This document shows positions 1 through 8,848 of a stretch of DNA of 36,327 nucleotides, in pieces. The notes beneath the pieces were generated by a model. The model had not been told where the DNA came from, did not search any database, and saw only the letters and a list, made by a program, of their open reading frames with translations. The DNA is from Porphyromonadaceae bacterium (GTDB lineage: Bacteria > Bacteroidota > Bacteroidia > Bacteroidales > Paludibacteraceae): positions 1 to 36,327 of the forward strand of contig JAAYIT010000371.1 of NCBI GenBank assembly GCA_012523295.1. Direction: 5' to 3'. The translations under genes were made by a program, and so were the position numbers. Within the stretch, counting starts at the first letter, position 1, and every line of letters begins with the position of its first letter.

Positions 1-287
1 ACTTCTAAATGAAATCTTAATGTTTTATTTTTGTCACACGAAATCCAGTAGAACCTATTTTATTTTTTAACACTAAGGACGTATGGAACACGCCAATCAT
101 CTTCATTTTCACAGGGCGAAGATTCAACTATCATGGCTGTTTCATATTAATTTTTCGTAAATTTAGTTTCCAAGGAATTTCGTTATAAACAAATAATTGA
201 TGAAATTACTACGGGTTATACGCAATTTAACCAAGTAAAACATTTAGGAACAAAAACACGAATCAAGCAAGCTTATAAAGTTCTCTT
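1..287. other. Left-edge non-coding stretch with one repeat element
   Basis: No convincing gene lies here. The stretch holds repeat element A (74-147, listed separately). On the plus strand positions 151-291 stay open for 46 codons ending in TAA, without an ATG. The predicted peptide is Lys/Thr/Gln-rich and I do not recognise it, so it may be a gene remnant or chance. Because element A resembles elements that sit in probable mRNA leaders elsewhere in the window, a minus-strand gene may begin just beyond the left edge. Confidence 0.4.
74..147 (-). repeat. Dispersed hairpin element, copy A
   Basis: On the minus strand the arms are ATATGAAACAGCCAT (147-133) and TGGCGTGTTCCATACG (about 95-80) followed by TCCTTA. 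The arms are imperfectly complementary, and a nested stem (ATCTTC/GAAGAT) sits between them. The outer arms match copy B (27918-27988) at nearly every base, and copy C (21095-21158) more loosely. The interiors differ between copies, which points to selection on the stem arms or to terminal inverted repeats of a tiny mobile element. Copy A lies about 140 bp downstream of the last PUL gene and could be a leader for a gene off the left edge. Confidence 0.65.
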
Positions 288-2666
288 TTAAGGAGTTGCA
301 GTATCCTTTTTTCTTGTAATTCTTGCCAAATAGAACGGTCCGATATTGTTATTTGGCCTTGCCTCTTTTAGCACAAAGGTAACTCGATTTTTCCCTTTTG
401 TAATCTCAAAAGGGATGTTATAATCAATATCGTAGAATTTATTTTCCTTGTATTTATTAATGTCTTCTGTTGCAATGATTACATTGTCAACCAGAATATT
501 AAAGGCAGAATTTCGATTATCTTTTCCCCAGTAGGTCATAGTCAGGATGTTTTCTTTTTCAGGGTCAACTTCCATTTCAAAGGAGAGAAATCCACCCGGC
601 GCGGCAGAACGCCATTTACGAAGGTTGCTTTCACCGGTATTCATTCTATCTCCATGCAGCTTGTGGTCACGCTCCGGTTGCATTTCGCCGGGACGGAAAA
701 GCGATACTGTCCGTGATTCAATATCCTGCTGTTTCAGACGTTCTTCTTCGTAGATCTTTTGCTGAACAATCCACTGATCAGGCGTAAAAAAATCCCAGTA
801 AACTGTGTAATGTTCATTGACAAACTCATTGAAAGGACGTAGCATTACAGAGCGAGGAGACGTATTGTTTACGGAATTAAAGTGAAGATTATCTCCTCTT
901 TTCAGCCACCGGTTAGCATCTGTTTCTGCAGTAACAAAAACCGGGATATTCTTTGAAGGATCCAGCATATCTTTCCCGAAATCTCCCGCCAAAAGTGTTG
1001 GACCGAAAAACACGGCACGTCTATCAGGGTTATCCGGCATAGCTTCGTAATGCAAATCACTCGGCATATATATTGAAATTTTGTCACCGTTCTTCCATTT
1101 TCGTTTTAACAAGACATATCCGTACTCATCTAATAAAAGTTTTTGAGTTTTTCCATTAATAGATATTTTCACATGCTTCGCCCAGTACGGTTTTCGGATT
1201 CGAATCGAGAAATTTCCTGGCTTTTTCCCCTTAATTGTCAATTCAGACCTATCATTTTTCGGGATTTGGGTATTTTGAGAAATTTTTATCCCTTTTTCTT
1301 TCCAATTTAGCTCTGAAGGAATAAATAAATTGACAAACAAGCTGCCATCAGCGCCTTTGTAATAGATATTTTCACTGTATTTCACATGGTTTTCCATGCC
1401 TGTTCCCATGCAGCAGGTAAACGAGTGCCTGTAATCACCAAATTGTTTTTTACCGCCCATTCGAAGTGAGACGTAATAGGTTGTCATGCCCGTTTCAGGA
1501 TTTTGAGAAGCTAAAATATGATTATAAAGTGCTTTTTCATAAAAATCCATGTATCGAGCAGACGGACTTAAGCCAAATAAATGTTGTGTCAGCTTCAACA
1601 TGTTGTATGTATTGCAAGTTTCCGTGGTGTTATCAGCTAATTTGTCATTCAATTTTCGGGGTTCGTGAAAATATTCGTAATAGCTGTGTCCGCCTATGGC
1701 ATAAGTATGATTTTTCACTACCGTTTCCCAAAAGAATTTTCCAATCTCCAGATCGTTTTTATCGTTCGTAATTTCATACCTGCGAATGCTTCCAATGGCT
1801 TTTGGAATAATCGTATTAGCGTGAAACCCTCTTAGTTTGTCTTCGTGATTAGCCAGCGGATCCAAAACGGGATTATCGTAAAAGCGATACGAAAGAGCTA
1901 AGTATTTTTTATTTCCTGTAATGGCATACGTATTGGCCAGCACTTCAGCCATTCCACCGTATTCACAACGGAGCATATTTTGCATTTGACTTTCATCCAA
2001 ATGGCTCAAGAGCATATCCGCCCAGTCGCAGAATTTTGTTTCAATCGCAAGCGCATCTTTATTTCCGGTCTGAATATAAGCATCGAGCAATCCGGCCATG
2101 ATTTTGTGAATGGTGTACCAAGGCGCCCAATAGCCGTTCAGGCTGAAATTACCGGTTTCAATTTTTCCATTTACAATTTCAACCCATAGTTTGTCTTCAT
2201 CGGGAATAGCTCCCAAATAGCCTGTTTTTCTCGCAATTTGAATTTCTTTCAATTCTGAAACAACATAGTTAATCCGCTTCAATGCTTCTCGGTTTTGCGT
2301 AGAACCATACAATATGGATAATGCAGAAAGATAATGCCCCAGCGAATGTCCGGCAAGTCCTCCGCTTTCCCAGCCACCGTATTTTTCAGCTTTGGGTTCA
2401 AGTCCTGCATGAGCGCGAAAACTTGATAGCAATCTATCCGGTTCCAAATTCAACAAGAAACGCTCATCGACATCTTGCGCAGTTTTGAATTTACTCTCAA
2501 AAAGTGTCACATCGCCGATTGGAAATGGATATGCTTTCGCGGCAGCTGCCAATTTCACATTGAGAAAATCGGACTGTTCCATGGGAACAAGATTCTGAGC
2601 GAATGATAAGTCTGTGAAAAAAACTAAGATTAGAATTGCTATTCGTATTTTATTAATCTTCCTCAT
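288..2666 (-). CDS. GH146-type beta-L-arabinofuranosidase (DUF1680 family)
   Basis: The 792-aa protein has a Sec signal peptide ending near FAQ (residue 24) and is probably periplasmic. The body is a DUF1680 (alpha/alpha)6 barrel of the GH127/GH146 clan. The zinc-cysteine catalytic site of this clan is visible: E349-T-C351 and the adjacent pair C418-C419, where by homology to HypBA1 the first Cys of the pair is the nucleophile. The acid/base is probably E331 or E335. The N-terminal motif around YGGWESGGLAGHSLGHYLSA is more like GH146 than classical GH127, which is why I separate it from the GH127 enzyme at 17247. After the barrel comes a beta-sandwich, then a DUF1680-associated C-terminal domain (about residues 650-790). 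It is the last gene of the PUL operon, 8 bp after its neighbour. Members release beta-L-Araf from arabinan-type glycans. The family call is firm, the exact linkage is inferred. Confidence 0.85.
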   Translation of the reverse strand: MRKINKIRIAILILVFFTDLSFAQNLVPMEQSDFLNVKLAAAAKAYPFPIGDVTLFESKFKTAQDVDERFLLNLEPDRLLSSFRAHAGLEPKAEKYGGWESGGLAGHSLGHYLSALSILYGSTQNREALKRINYVVSELKEIQIARKTGYLGAIPDEDKLWVEIVNGKIETGNFSLNGYWAPWYTIHKIMAGLLDAYIQTGNKDALAIETKFCDWADMLLSHLDESQMQNMLRCEYGGMAEVLANTYAITGNKKYLALSYRFYDNPVLDPLANHEDKLRGFHANTIIPKAIGSIRRYEITNDKNDLEIGKFFWETVVKNHTYAIGGHSYYEYFHEPRKLNDKLADNTTETCNTYNMLKLTQHLFGLSPSARYMDFYEKALYNHILASQNPETGMTTYYVSLRMGGKKQFGDYRHSFTCCMGTGMENHVKYSENIYYKGADGSLFVNLFIPSELNWKEKGIKISQNTQIPKNDRSELTIKGKKPGNFSIRIRKPYWAKHVKISINGKTQKLLLDEYGYVLLKRKWKNGDKISIYMPSDLHYEAMPDNPDRRAVFFGPTLLAGDFGKDMLDPSKNIPVFVTAETDANRWLKRGDNLHFNSVNNTSPRSVMLRPFNEFVNEHYTVYWDFFTPDQWIVQQKIYEEERLKQQDIESRTVSLFRPGEMQPERDHKLHGDRMNTGESNLRKWRSAAPGGFLSFEMEVDPEKENILTMTYWGKDNRNSAFNILVDNVIIATEDINKYKENKFYDIDYNIPFEITKGKNRVTFVLKEARPNNNIGPFYLARITRKKDTATP

Positions 2667-2674
2667 GATTTCTA

Positions 2675-5362
2675 TTACATTTTTATGTTCAAAATATTTT
2701 TCTTCCCTTTTTTGGCTTTTACTTCGTAATATCCCCTGGAGTCTTTTGTAAGATTGGCCGGGAGTACCGCATTTTTATCATTTAGCGCAGATATTTCCAC
2801 AAATGCATCACCAATAAATTCCACATTCACTTCGCCGGTTTTCGGATTATAATCTACTTCCTTAATCTGTCCTGAAACCGTTGTGATGGCAAGGGATTCC
2901 GGGGAAAGGAACACCCTGTTTTTCCCTGCGGTTGTAATTTCTGTTCGGATTCGATCATTGTCCTGCTTCAAGTTCCCACTAAACGCTAACCATCCAAATT
3001 CGGGATGTTTTACAATGTAAGTTGAGGAATTGACCGTATATCCGTAAAATCCGGAACCATAATCACCGACATAACCGTCTATCGCCAAAGTAGAAGGGTA
3101 TGAGTGGAACGCAGCGGGACCGAATCCGTCTTGAGTTACGTTAGCCAATGCACCCATAGCTCCGGCATGTCCGACTCGTAAAAGATAAAAATCCAACGGA
3201 TTCTCTTTGTAAGCCGCTAATACCGGAATAGAATTCAGAGCAGAGCCATAATGATGGAGTTGACGCTCGATTCTTGCCATCTTTCCACCGTATACAAAAT
3301 CCCAATACCTTCTTGCACTACCGTTGTATCCCCAATGTGGCAAAGTTGGCATGTAGGCAAGAACTGCATTGAGCGTTACGTCCGCTTTATCTGCATAACC
3401 AAAATAAGAAGTCCACATATACACTTCCTCTTGCCCGGTAGAATCCCACGGCATTTCACTTCCAAACGGATAATCCAACGATCGCCAATGATCTGCTCTT
3501 TTTTTCATTGTTTGTTCCAACTCTTCAGCCATTTCAGTCATTCCCTCTCGCTTCAGATCATATAAAATATAAAGGAAAACCGATCCTTCCATCTGACCAA
3601 ACTGAGCATAATAGGGAGCAAATTTCATCATCGCCATCGATGTATGATAGGCGTTTTCCAAACTTGTTTTCCAATCAATTCCTTTGATGTTTTTATTTCT
3701 TCCTAAGTGGTACATTACCCAATGCGCAGCTGCTACGTGCGGATAATTGTAAGAACGCCCGAGACTTTCCGCCTCTTTTTTAGGCCAGGCTTCCCAACCG
3801 CGAAACTGAATATCAGGACTATATGTCCCTTTCGGCATTAGGTCAGGCTCATAGTAGAACAAGCTTTTTCGAACCCCGTATTTTGTCGAATCTTTGCTGT
3901 GCTGAATTTTCCCCCACATCGTTTCATTGACAAATCTTTTTATTTTATCAATTTCTTTCTTATCAGGAATCAGGAGTTGCTTCATCACTGCGCTCAACCA
4001 ACTTCCTGCTCCGGCTTCATCGCTGAGACCAACGTACCAGGCACGGCGCTCCTGAAGTAGTTTTTTCTTTACATCGTAATCGTAGTTAATTATTGAAGGC
4101 GCCCGCCCGAACGGATCATTTTTATCATCAAACCATTGCTCGGTAGTGAGGAAGTGGCCTAAGTCCGCCACAACTTCAGCTTGAGACTTAATCACTTTAT
4201 AACTAATGGTTTGCAAAGTCCCGTCCTCATAAACAATTGAAACGCGAGCCCTACCCCACACATTTCCTTTCACTTCATATTCCGACCATTTATTGGGTGT
4301 CTCACCGTTTTTTGTAATAGTCAAAACATTTTCAGGATAAACAGAAATATTAGTAATCTTTTTTGGGTATTTGATAAAAAGTTTGGAGGATTCGTTCATT
4401 GGCAGAATATAGCCCGGCAATCCAACCGCAACCGGTCTTTTTAGCCTGATCAGTTCATCCTCAATTTCTCTGATAGACGGCGCAATGACAAATTTCAGAG
4501 CAAAATCCTTCGATTCTCTTGGTTTTAAGCTTGTCGAAGTAGGCTCATTCCATGGCTCCACACCTTTCCATTCAGTTTCTGCCAACGCTTTGCTGTGGAT
4601 AAGCCATTCGTGAAATCCTTCAAAAACAACACTTCTGGGAGTCGGGTCATCATTGAGCGGATTATAAGCTTCGAAGGATGCATTTTTATGAGGCAATACC
4701 AACAAACTACCACCTTTCCCATGCAGGCGATTTACTTGTAGATATCCTGCTTCCGCGCCAATGTATGGATCGAAAAACACGTTTTCAGCGTGTGCTTGGC
4801 TTAAATTTTTTCCTTCTAAAATATTGTTGAAAATAAGCGGAATTCCCAACGCACCAATCTCTACTTCATCGGAAGTTGTATTTGTAATTTCAAAACGGAG
4901 CACCAAATCACCGTTATCTGTTTCCCAAAATCGCTTTATTTGCACGGGAATGTCGGCAGGAAGGGTCGCAGAAAGATCCGCAGCCGCTAAAATATTTCCA
5001 CCGACTGTGACTTTTTCAACCGGTTTTCTTGCTGTTATCGTGGAGTATCTCTTCCAGTTTTCTCCCGACTTCCTCAACGTAATATTCAAATCACCCAAAT
5101 GATACAATCCGTCTTTGTCGCGTTTATCAATTCTATCTCCCGGCACGTAGTCAAATGAAGTATCGGCGTGTGGAGCTAATCTTTCAACGGTCTGCGAGGC
5201 ATTCACCAATGTCAGTGAAAATGATTTAGTAACGTATTTCTTTGAACCTTGCTCCATGTAAAGCGTTGAAGGTCTTTGTGCTATACGCTCCCAAGGGGAT
5301 TGAGCAGATATTGAAAAGAATGTAATGAACAGAACAAGTAATGTAATTTTTGAATGTTTCAT
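2675..5362 (-). CDS. DUF5695 family protein, putative glycoside hydrolase
   Basis: The 895-aa protein has a Sec signal peptide (cleavage near SAQ, residue 21). I recognise the DUF5695 family from its N-terminal signature: LYMEQGSKKY, a SQTVERLAP segment, FDYVPGD, DGLYHLGD, an LAAADLSATLPAD segment and EIGALGIPL. The N-terminal half reads as beta-rich. The second half (about residues 400-760) has many aromatic helical segments such as WVMYHLGR and YAQFGQMEGSVF, as in six-hairpin (alpha/alpha)n glycosidases. A beta-rich tail closes the protein. I know of no assigned reaction for this family. Its place between GH43 and GH146 genes (11 and 8 bp gaps) strongly suggests it acts on the same glycan. 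The catalytic residues are unknown. Confidence 0.8.
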   Translation of the reverse strand: MKHSKITLLVLFITFFSISAQSPWERIAQRPSTLYMEQGSKKYVTKSFSLTLVNASQTVERLAPHADTSFDYVPGDRIDKRDKDGLYHLGDLNITLRKSGENWKRYSTITARKPVEKVTVGGNILAAADLSATLPADIPVQIKRFWETDNGDLVLRFEITNTTSDEVEIGALGIPLIFNNILEGKNLSQAHAENVFFDPYIGAEAGYLQVNRLHGKGGSLLVLPHKNASFEAYNPLNDDPTPRSVVFEGFHEWLIHSKALAETEWKGVEPWNEPTSTSLKPRESKDFALKFVIAPSIREIEDELIRLKRPVAVGLPGYILPMNESSKLFIKYPKKITNISVYPENVLTITKNGETPNKWSEYEVKGNVWGRARVSIVYEDGTLQTISYKVIKSQAEVVADLGHFLTTEQWFDDKNDPFGRAPSIINYDYDVKKKLLQERRAWYVGLSDEAGAGSWLSAVMKQLLIPDKKEIDKIKRFVNETMWGKIQHSKDSTKYGVRKSLFYYEPDLMPKGTYSPDIQFRGWEAWPKKEAESLGRSYNYPHVAAAHWVMYHLGRNKNIKGIDWKTSLENAYHTSMAMMKFAPYYAQFGQMEGSVFLYILYDLKREGMTEMAEELEQTMKKRADHWRSLDYPFGSEMPWDSTGQEEVYMWTSYFGYADKADVTLNAVLAYMPTLPHWGYNGSARRYWDFVYGGKMARIERQLHHYGSALNSIPVLAAYKENPLDFYLLRVGHAGAMGALANVTQDGFGPAAFHSYPSTLAIDGYVGDYGSGFYGYTVNSSTYIVKHPEFGWLAFSGNLKQDNDRIRTEITTAGKNRVFLSPESLAITTVSGQIKEVDYNPKTGEVNVEFIGDAFVEISALNDKNAVLPANLTKDSRGYYEVKAKKGKKNILNIKM

Positions 5363-5373
5363 GATATCGTAAG

Positions 5374-7527
5374 TTAATTTGTTATTCCTTTTGGTTTTGT
5401 TTTATTTAGTAATTTGACAACTTCAGACTGTGTCATGGATGTACCATACAATCTTACATTTGCAATATACCCACTGAAAAATTCGGTTCTTTCACCTGAA
5501 GCTCCAACAAGTATATTCCCGCGCTCTACAAAAAGCGAAATAGGCGTTTGCGTGTCTAATTTTCCATTCACGTAAACATTTTCTAAAGCGCCATCAAATG
5601 TAACGACAATATGATTCCATTTGCCTTTTTCAGGGACATTCTTATATCGCAAATCAACCGCACCATCACCATGAGCCATCGCTCCATAATGATTGGTTCC
5701 ATACATCAATGCCGCGTATGAAGATTGCAACATGTTTTCGCGAGTGTTCCAGGCAAGCAGACACTCACCATCGCCTATTTCAGGGTTCAAGACCCAAACT
5801 GAAACAGTAAACGGAGCATTCCAGTTAAGACTTGCAGGTGAGTTCTCAGATAATTGGAGCCAACTTTCTCCATTGAAATAAATAGATTTAACCCCATTAA
5901 TTCTTTTAACTTCCGGTACTCCATTTGAATTAAAAACACCCCCTAATTTTCCTCTGTTTTTTATTGGATTCTGAATTATCCCCTCTTTTATTTTTTGAGC
6001 ATCAAGGTTGACAATTAAACTTTCATCAATCACTGCTCCGGGTAAATTCGGAGACTCATTGTTCTCTGAAATTGGAATTTCAAAATGCTCGTTATATACT
6101 TTTATATTCCAAATAGCGGGAATCATTCCGGTTTTTTCAGTACCGGTAATCGTCAATCTAATATATCTTGCATTAACTGTTTTATCATCAATCAGCGGAC
6201 TTCCACAACGTCTATTTGTTGTTCTATCAGCATATAATTGCCAACGTTTCCCACTCTTCGAAGTTTCTATTTTATACTGATAGTAATAGGTAGGATACTC
6301 AAATTCGGTACAAATTCGATTAAAATTTTTCGTCACTCCCAAATCTATCGTAATGTATTGAGGTAGTTTTGCTGAGGCAGCTTTCCAAAGCGTCCCATTA
6401 TTATTATCCACTGCGTTTTCAGGTTTGTAAAGATAATCATAACCCTTCTTACTGTAACGAGTTCCTTTTGATATCAAATGATACGATGAACTTGCTTGGA
6501 TTTTAGCATTTAGTGCCAAGTTCTCGATTTTGTTTTTTACTTTATTTGAAAAATCCACTCCTTTATGAGTCGGCGTAATTTTTTCTATGCTGTGCCCGTT
6601 GAAGTTTATTTTATCAATACATGTCTGACGGAATTCGCCTCCCGTACTGTGTGGGTTGTCATGTCTGTGATAAACGATATAACAATCTTGTTCATCTTGC
6701 AGAATGGAATGGTGACCCGGACCATCAATTGTGCTGTCATTATTCGTAACCAGAATAGGATTATTTTTACCATAAACGAAAGGTCCTTCGGGACTATCGC
6801 TTACCGAATAATGTACCGCGTAAGAGCTTAATCTACAATCACCGGCAGAATACATTAGAAAATATTTCCCATTCATTTTGATAGGGTATGCAGCTTCAAA
6901 AGCATGTGGAATTTGTGAAATGGGAATAAAACCGGACTTGATAATTGTACACATATCGTTTGGATCGATTTTCACCCATCCCATGCCACCAAATGAAGTA
7001 CACCAAGTTCCAAAATAGGCATAAAGCGAACCGTCATCGTCATAAAAAAACTGCGCATCAAGTGCAGGTAAATTTTCTTTTGAAGTCCCGACAGGAATTA
7101 CAGGTTTCCCTCCACTAATTGGAACAAAAGGCCCGAGAGGTGAGTCAGAGACATAACCGTAAATGTTGCACCCAAACTGACAATTGCCCATGTAATAGTA
7201 AAACCTCCCGTCTTTCCCTTTAACTACATCAGGTGCCCAGCAATTTGTAAGACCGACAGGCAATTGAAGAGTTAATTTTCGGTTGTACCAATTCTTCAAA
7301 TCCTTGCTCACCCAAACCGTGGGTTCTCCTGAAGCTAATTTCACTCCATCGGTAGTTGAATAAATGTAGTATGTATCACCAAATTTCTTAATTGTCGGAT
7401 CGGCAAAATATCCGGGTAAAACAGGATTGTTATTTTTGGAATAATTCCATTGATAATCCCGGGCTTTACTTAGCAAACTTCCAACTATAAACAACAATAC
7501 AATAACTTTAATTTTTTTCATCATCAC
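5374..7527 (-). CDS. GH43 glycosidase with F5/8-type-C and LamG modules
   Basis: The 717-aa protein has an N-terminal hydrophobic signal segment. Residues about 33-330 form a five-bladed GH43 propeller with the expected three carboxylates: general base D43 (in ADPTI), pKa modulator D157 (in LDAQF) and acid E211 (in FEAAY). A GPGHHSI motif follows. Residues about 340-480 look like an F5/8 type C (discoidin/CBM32-like) domain, and residues about 505-715 like a LamG/concanavalin jelly roll ending in the usual GYIANVRLYG segment. GH43 enzymes are inverting alpha-L-arabinofuranosidases, beta-xylosidases or galactosidases. Alpha-L-arabinofuranosidase fits best next to two DUF1680 beta-L-arabinofuranosidases. 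The subfamily cannot be fixed by eye. Two of the first three codons are further ATGs, so the start may be shifted by one or two residues. Confidence 0.85.
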   Translation of the reverse strand: MMMKKIKVIVLLFIVGSLLSKARDYQWNYSKNNNPVLPGYFADPTIKKFGDTYYIYSTTDGVKLASGEPTVWVSKDLKNWYNRKLTLQLPVGLTNCWAPDVVKGKDGRFYYYMGNCQFGCNIYGYVSDSPLGPFVPISGGKPVIPVGTSKENLPALDAQFFYDDDGSLYAYFGTWCTSFGGMGWVKIDPNDMCTIIKSGFIPISQIPHAFEAAYPIKMNGKYFLMYSAGDCRLSSYAVHYSVSDSPEGPFVYGKNNPILVTNNDSTIDGPGHHSILQDEQDCYIVYHRHDNPHSTGGEFRQTCIDKINFNGHSIEKITPTHKGVDFSNKVKNKIENLALNAKIQASSSYHLISKGTRYSKKGYDYLYKPENAVDNNNGTLWKAASAKLPQYITIDLGVTKNFNRICTEFEYPTYYYQYKIETSKSGKRWQLYADRTTNRRCGSPLIDDKTVNARYIRLTITGTEKTGMIPAIWNIKVYNEHFEIPISENNESPNLPGAVIDESLIVNLDAQKIKEGIIQNPIKNRGKLGGVFNSNGVPEVKRINGVKSIYFNGESWLQLSENSPASLNWNAPFTVSVWVLNPEIGDGECLLAWNTRENMLQSSYAALMYGTNHYGAMAHGDGAVDLRYKNVPEKGKWNHIVVTFDGALENVYVNGKLDTQTPISLFVERGNILVGASGERTEFFSGYIANVRLYGTSMTQSEVVKLLNKTKPKGITN

Positions 7528-7542
7528 ATTTCACTTTTTTTT

Positions 7543-8835
7543 CTACAGGTATCCCGGTGGATAATTATTTATAACAGCATTCAGGTAATTGATTCGATTT
7601 CTCAACCAATTTTCCATTCTTCTTATTTCTATTTCATAATCTTTATCAATAGGCCAACGAATAGCATCTTTTTTCATTGCGTTCTTACTAAAATTTGCAT
7701 ATTGACTTGTTTCAGACCAGACTTCTGACATAATTTTGTCTTTTATGCCATTCCAGCGGCTTTTATATTCACTCACGAATCGCTTGTTTTTAAATAAATC
7801 GGTAAAAAACGAGGGAACTGTATAGCCTCCGATATGATTGACAGGATCTGCACCAAAGACTAATTTTTTGTAATCCTTAAAATAATTGTGTCCGGTGAAC
7901 ATAGTACTCCAATCAAAATCAAAACCTGCATCAAAGTCCCACAAAGGACCAAAATTCCATAATCCTCCTTTGTCTCTAAACATATAAATACTCCGCGGAG
8001 CGGCTACTTCAACATTATAAACGAGCTCTTGAATCAACAAGTAATCAATCAGCGTACTTATGTTCAACATTTTAGACACCTCCGTATAATTTCCCGTCTT
8101 GATAGATTGCTCTAATTTTGCAAATTCATTTTTCACAAAATCCAATTTACCCGGATTAGCTTCCACATCAGGATATTTGACACAAATTGGCATTTTGTAA
8201 ATTGTTGACCAGAAATTATCCAATCCTGCCGAGTTTAGTTCGGGACCATCATCTGCATCCAATGAGATCAAGATTCCTTCAATTTTGTCAACTGCTACTC
8301 TGTTGGCTCCTTGCTCAACCTGCTCTGTAAGCTGGTAGAGTCCTATGTATTCGTTGTTCAAAGTAACTTCAACGTACCGTGAATGATTTGTATAGGGCAA
8401 ATTGAGCTTTTCTCCCATCAAAAAAGAGAACGTATTCATTAAATGAGTCGGGTCTCGATAATTTGCTAATAATATCCAATCTTTCTCTGCTTTCAAACCG
8501 AGAATTTCTGCATTTTCATTCAGCTTTATACGATACGGCTTTTTAGGATACCATAACCAGGTAGAATTTCCTCTTCCTCTTATTCTTCCGGGTCCACTGA
8601 AATTCCAATCTTCATAGATAGATTCAATTTCAATTTGACAATTTATATAGTCCTTTTTCGTAACTATTGGTTCATTCCCTTCTGTAAGAATACTAATTTT
8701 AGAAACTTCAAAAGGGGAATTTGGAACTTTATAAACATTCGGCTTTTCCTTTTCATCTGAACAGCTAAAAAGGAAGAAGAAAAAGGGAAGAAACAATAGC
8801 AATTTAGCTATTTGTGTGTTTCTTTTTACTTTCAA
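7543..8835 (-). CDS. CotH-like kinase lipoprotein, probable TTG start
   Basis: The protein is about 430 aa. No ATG exists between the end of the upstream gene (stop at 8849-8851) and deep inside the conserved domain. TTG at 8835-8833 gives a clean lipoprotein signal (hydrophobic KLLLFLPFFFFLFSC, lipid Cys25) and a 13 bp gap to the upstream stop. ATT at 8838 is the only close alternative. The body is a CotH domain: the RGRGNSTWLWYPKKPYRIKL motif early on, a GLYQLTEQVEQG segment, and LWDFDAGF with metal-binding-type D300/D302. CotH proteins are atypical protein kinases known from spore coats, and relatives are common in secreted bacterial proteins. A role on the cell surface within this PUL is inferred only, and the substrate is unknown. 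Confidence 0.75.
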   Translation of the reverse strand: MKVKRNTQIAKLLLFLPFFFFLFSCSDEKEKPNVYKVPNSPFEVSKISILTEGNEPIVTKKDYINCQIEIESIYEDWNFSGPGRIRGRGNSTWLWYPKKPYRIKLNENAEILGLKAEKDWILLANYRDPTHLMNTFSFLMGEKLNLPYTNHSRYVEVTLNNEYIGLYQLTEQVEQGANRVAVDKIEGILISLDADDGPELNSAGLDNFWSTIYKMPICVKYPDVEANPGKLDFVKNEFAKLEQSIKTGNYTEVSKMLNISTLIDYLLIQELVYNVEVAAPRSIYMFRDKGGLWNFGPLWDFDAGFDFDWSTMFTGHNYFKDYKKLVFGADPVNHIGGYTVPSFFTDLFKNKRFVSEYKSRWNGIKDKIMSEVWSETSQYANFSKNAMKKDAIRWPIDKDYEIEIRRMENWLRNRINYLNAVINNYPPGYL

Positions 8836-8848
8836 AATTTTATGTTTT

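Noticed and set aside
151-291. Open plus-strand frame of 46 codons
   Set aside because: No start codon and no recognisable family; kept only as a remark on the left-edge gap.
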